Assembly (NCBI RefSeq): GCF_016124105.1 | Contig: NZ_JADGMQ010000007.1 | Location: forward strand, 140,419-204,418 | Direction: 5' to 3' | From: Aquamicrobium zhengzhouense | GTDB taxonomy: Bacteria; Pseudomonadota; Alphaproteobacteria; Rhizobiales; Rhizobiaceae | Length of the DNA stretch: 64,000 bases | Translations under genes and position numbers: made by a program | Shown: in pieces, positions 63,193-64,000 of the stretch | Numbering within the stretch: position 1 is the stretch's first letter | Layout of the letters: every line of letters starts with the position of its first letter | The notes under the pieces: model-generated | The model's input: only the letters and a program-made list of their open reading frames with translations | Databases searched by the model: none | What the model was told of the DNA's origin: nothing

Positions 63193-63400
63193 TATTAACC
63201 GCATTCACGCGAATAATGACCGGCAGCGCTGTGAAAACGCTGCGCAAATGATTGCGCGCTGTGTCCTTGGCTGCAACCGAGACGGCATCCTCGAGATCGA
63301 GGATGATCGCGTCTGCGCCCGATGCAGCCGCCTTTTCGAACCGATCTGGTCGATCGCCCGGAACAAAGAGTGGGCAGGTGAAGTCAAATTTCGTGATCAT
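63193..63400 (-). pseudogene. Truncated CitE/HpcH-type CoA lyase
   Basis: From the ATG at 63400, about 68 codons read as the N terminus of a CitE-family beta-subunit/malyl-CoA lyase: CPLFVPGDRPDRFEKAAASG, then ADAIILDLEDAVSVAAKD and VIIRVNAVNT. The sequence then breaks into the IS110 piece. Full-length relatives are about 270-300 residues, so the gene is dead. Confidence 0.78.
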
Positions 63401-63458
63401 CAGAAAACAGCTTTCGCCGACATGGCGACCGGTCCACAAGGCCGCGCTGTCCAAAGGT

Positions 63459-63743
63459 CTACTCCGTCGTCCTTGATCGAGGCGTTAGAACAGCAGGATG
63501 CATGTCGAACAGCGGCGACAGCGTGCGAAACGCAAAACTGCGTGGCTGGCGTCCCATGATCTCTGCTGCGAAATGCAGCAGCATTGTCGCTTGTAACGGA
63601 CCATGGAAGACGTGACCCGGATAGAGTTCCTCCTCGATGGCATAGACGCGATCGTAGTGGCCTTGCGCCAACGGCAAGAGATGAACTGCGTCACCCCCGA
63701 TCGAACGAACCGCTTCGGCGAGCGAGTGGCCTTGTAACAACAA
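63459..63743 (-). pseudogene. Partial MaoC/HTD2-type acyl dehydratase
   Basis: About 80 codons resemble the C-terminal part of a mesaconyl-CoA-hydratase-like (FAS1/HTD2, MaoC-fold) protein: DRVYAIEEELYPGHVFHGPL, then QATMLLHFAAEIMGR and RSFAFRTLSPLFD. Relatives are about 280 residues. The N-terminal two thirds are gone and the tail ends abruptly. With the truncated citE it is what remains of a CoA-ester catabolic operon, perhaps for citramalate or itaconate. Confidence 0.6.
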
Positions 63744-63900
63744 AACATGGACTTAGCGCAGCTTCGCAACAATCTCTTCAGGTTCATGTTTCTTCTGAGA
63801 CATTTCAATATTCTCTCTCAGGCTCGACAGCCCACTTCACGGAGAACAACTTTTCCGGGAGCAGACCACAGCCTCAACAACAAGGGAAAGGAGAATCATT

Positions 63901-64000
63901 GTGAGGTGGTGCCGGTTTTTGAGACAGGGGCATAAGGTGGATCGCCCAATGGAAAGGACGATCCAGCATGAAGACACGCAGACGGTTTACTGCCGAGTTC
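63901..64000 (+). mobile_element. Left end of an IS element with start of its first ORF
   Basis: TGAGGTGGTGCCGGTTTTTG at 63901 looks like a left terminal repeat of an IS3-type element. An ATG at 63969 opens MKTRRRFTAEF, the typical N terminus of an IS3-family OrfA (helix-turn-helix) protein, and runs off the window. The exact left border cannot be fixed without the other end. Confidence 0.6.

Noticed and set aside
63459..63743. Intact small gene reading for the MaoC-like piece
   Set aside because: It matches only an internal-to-C-terminal part of a much longer family and ends without the family's tail, so a remnant is the better call.
1..64000. tRNA, rRNA or CRISPR features
   Set aside because: Looked for TTCGA-loop and CCA-like tRNA ends, rRNA segments and evenly spaced repeats in the intergenic regions; none seen by eye. 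A tRNAscan or CRISPR finder run would settle it.

Overview
The window looks like chromosome or large-replicon DNA from a member of the Rhizobiaceae (Alphaproteobacteria). The grounds are high GC with strong third-position GC bias, many ABC/TRAP/TTT solute importers, a RIME1-type palindromic repeat at about 24.14-24.25 kb, and best-remembered relatives of most proteins in Rhizobium, Agrobacterium and Sinorhizobium. No rRNA, tRNA or CRISPR array is visible. The identifications come from reading the translated sequence and remembered families; no search was run.

Layout: 0-3.2 kb, ugpBAE glycerol-3-phosphate importer (minus strand). 3.4-6.3 kb, a MacAB/Lol-like three-gene export system. 6.5-8 kb, an O-antigen-ligase/ExoQ-like membrane protein. 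7.9-11.7 kb, an osmF-yehYXW osmoprotectant importer. 11.8-13.4 kb, a DMT permease and two small proteins. 13.5-22.6 kb, a divergent sugar-acid catabolic locus (xylonate-type dehydratase, DMT permease and TRAP transporter on one side; LacI regulator, DenD and a XylX-like dehydratase on the other). 22.9-24.8 kb, a universal stress protein, a cold-shock protein and two coupled small ORFs.

The most interesting part is 25.3-31.3 kb. Two convergent operons each begin with a cobalamin riboswitch. On the plus strand the riboswitch precedes mesX (DUF1852), mesD (a MetE-like core methionine synthase) and a flavin reductase. On the minus strand a second riboswitch, whose only candidate target is downstream, precedes a GbcA-like Rieske oxygenase, its GbcB-like reductase and a coupled 95-residue ORF. 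The arrangement suggests that a betaine-demethylase-like oxygenase is part of the same B12-starvation response as the oxygen-requiring, B12-independent methionine synthase.

31.5-35.2 kb holds an Fbp/Afu-like ABC importer. 35.6-46.4 kb is an IclR-linked aromatic meta-cleavage cluster (tctBA, mhpB, mhpC, tctC, mhpA, hpaH, hpaI, gabD) in which tctB carries a frameshift and mhpB an in-frame amber codon. 46.7-58.4 kb is a complete C-P lyase locus (phnF divergent from phnGHIJKL, then phnDCEE, a DUF1045 gene, phnM, phnN) with a Pho box between phnF and phnG. 58.9-62.4 kb is a second phnDCEE importer lying between two inverted IS3-family transposase relics. The right end (62.6-64 kb) is a junkyard of IS256, IS3 and IS110 pieces, truncated citE and maoC genes, and the start of another IS element.
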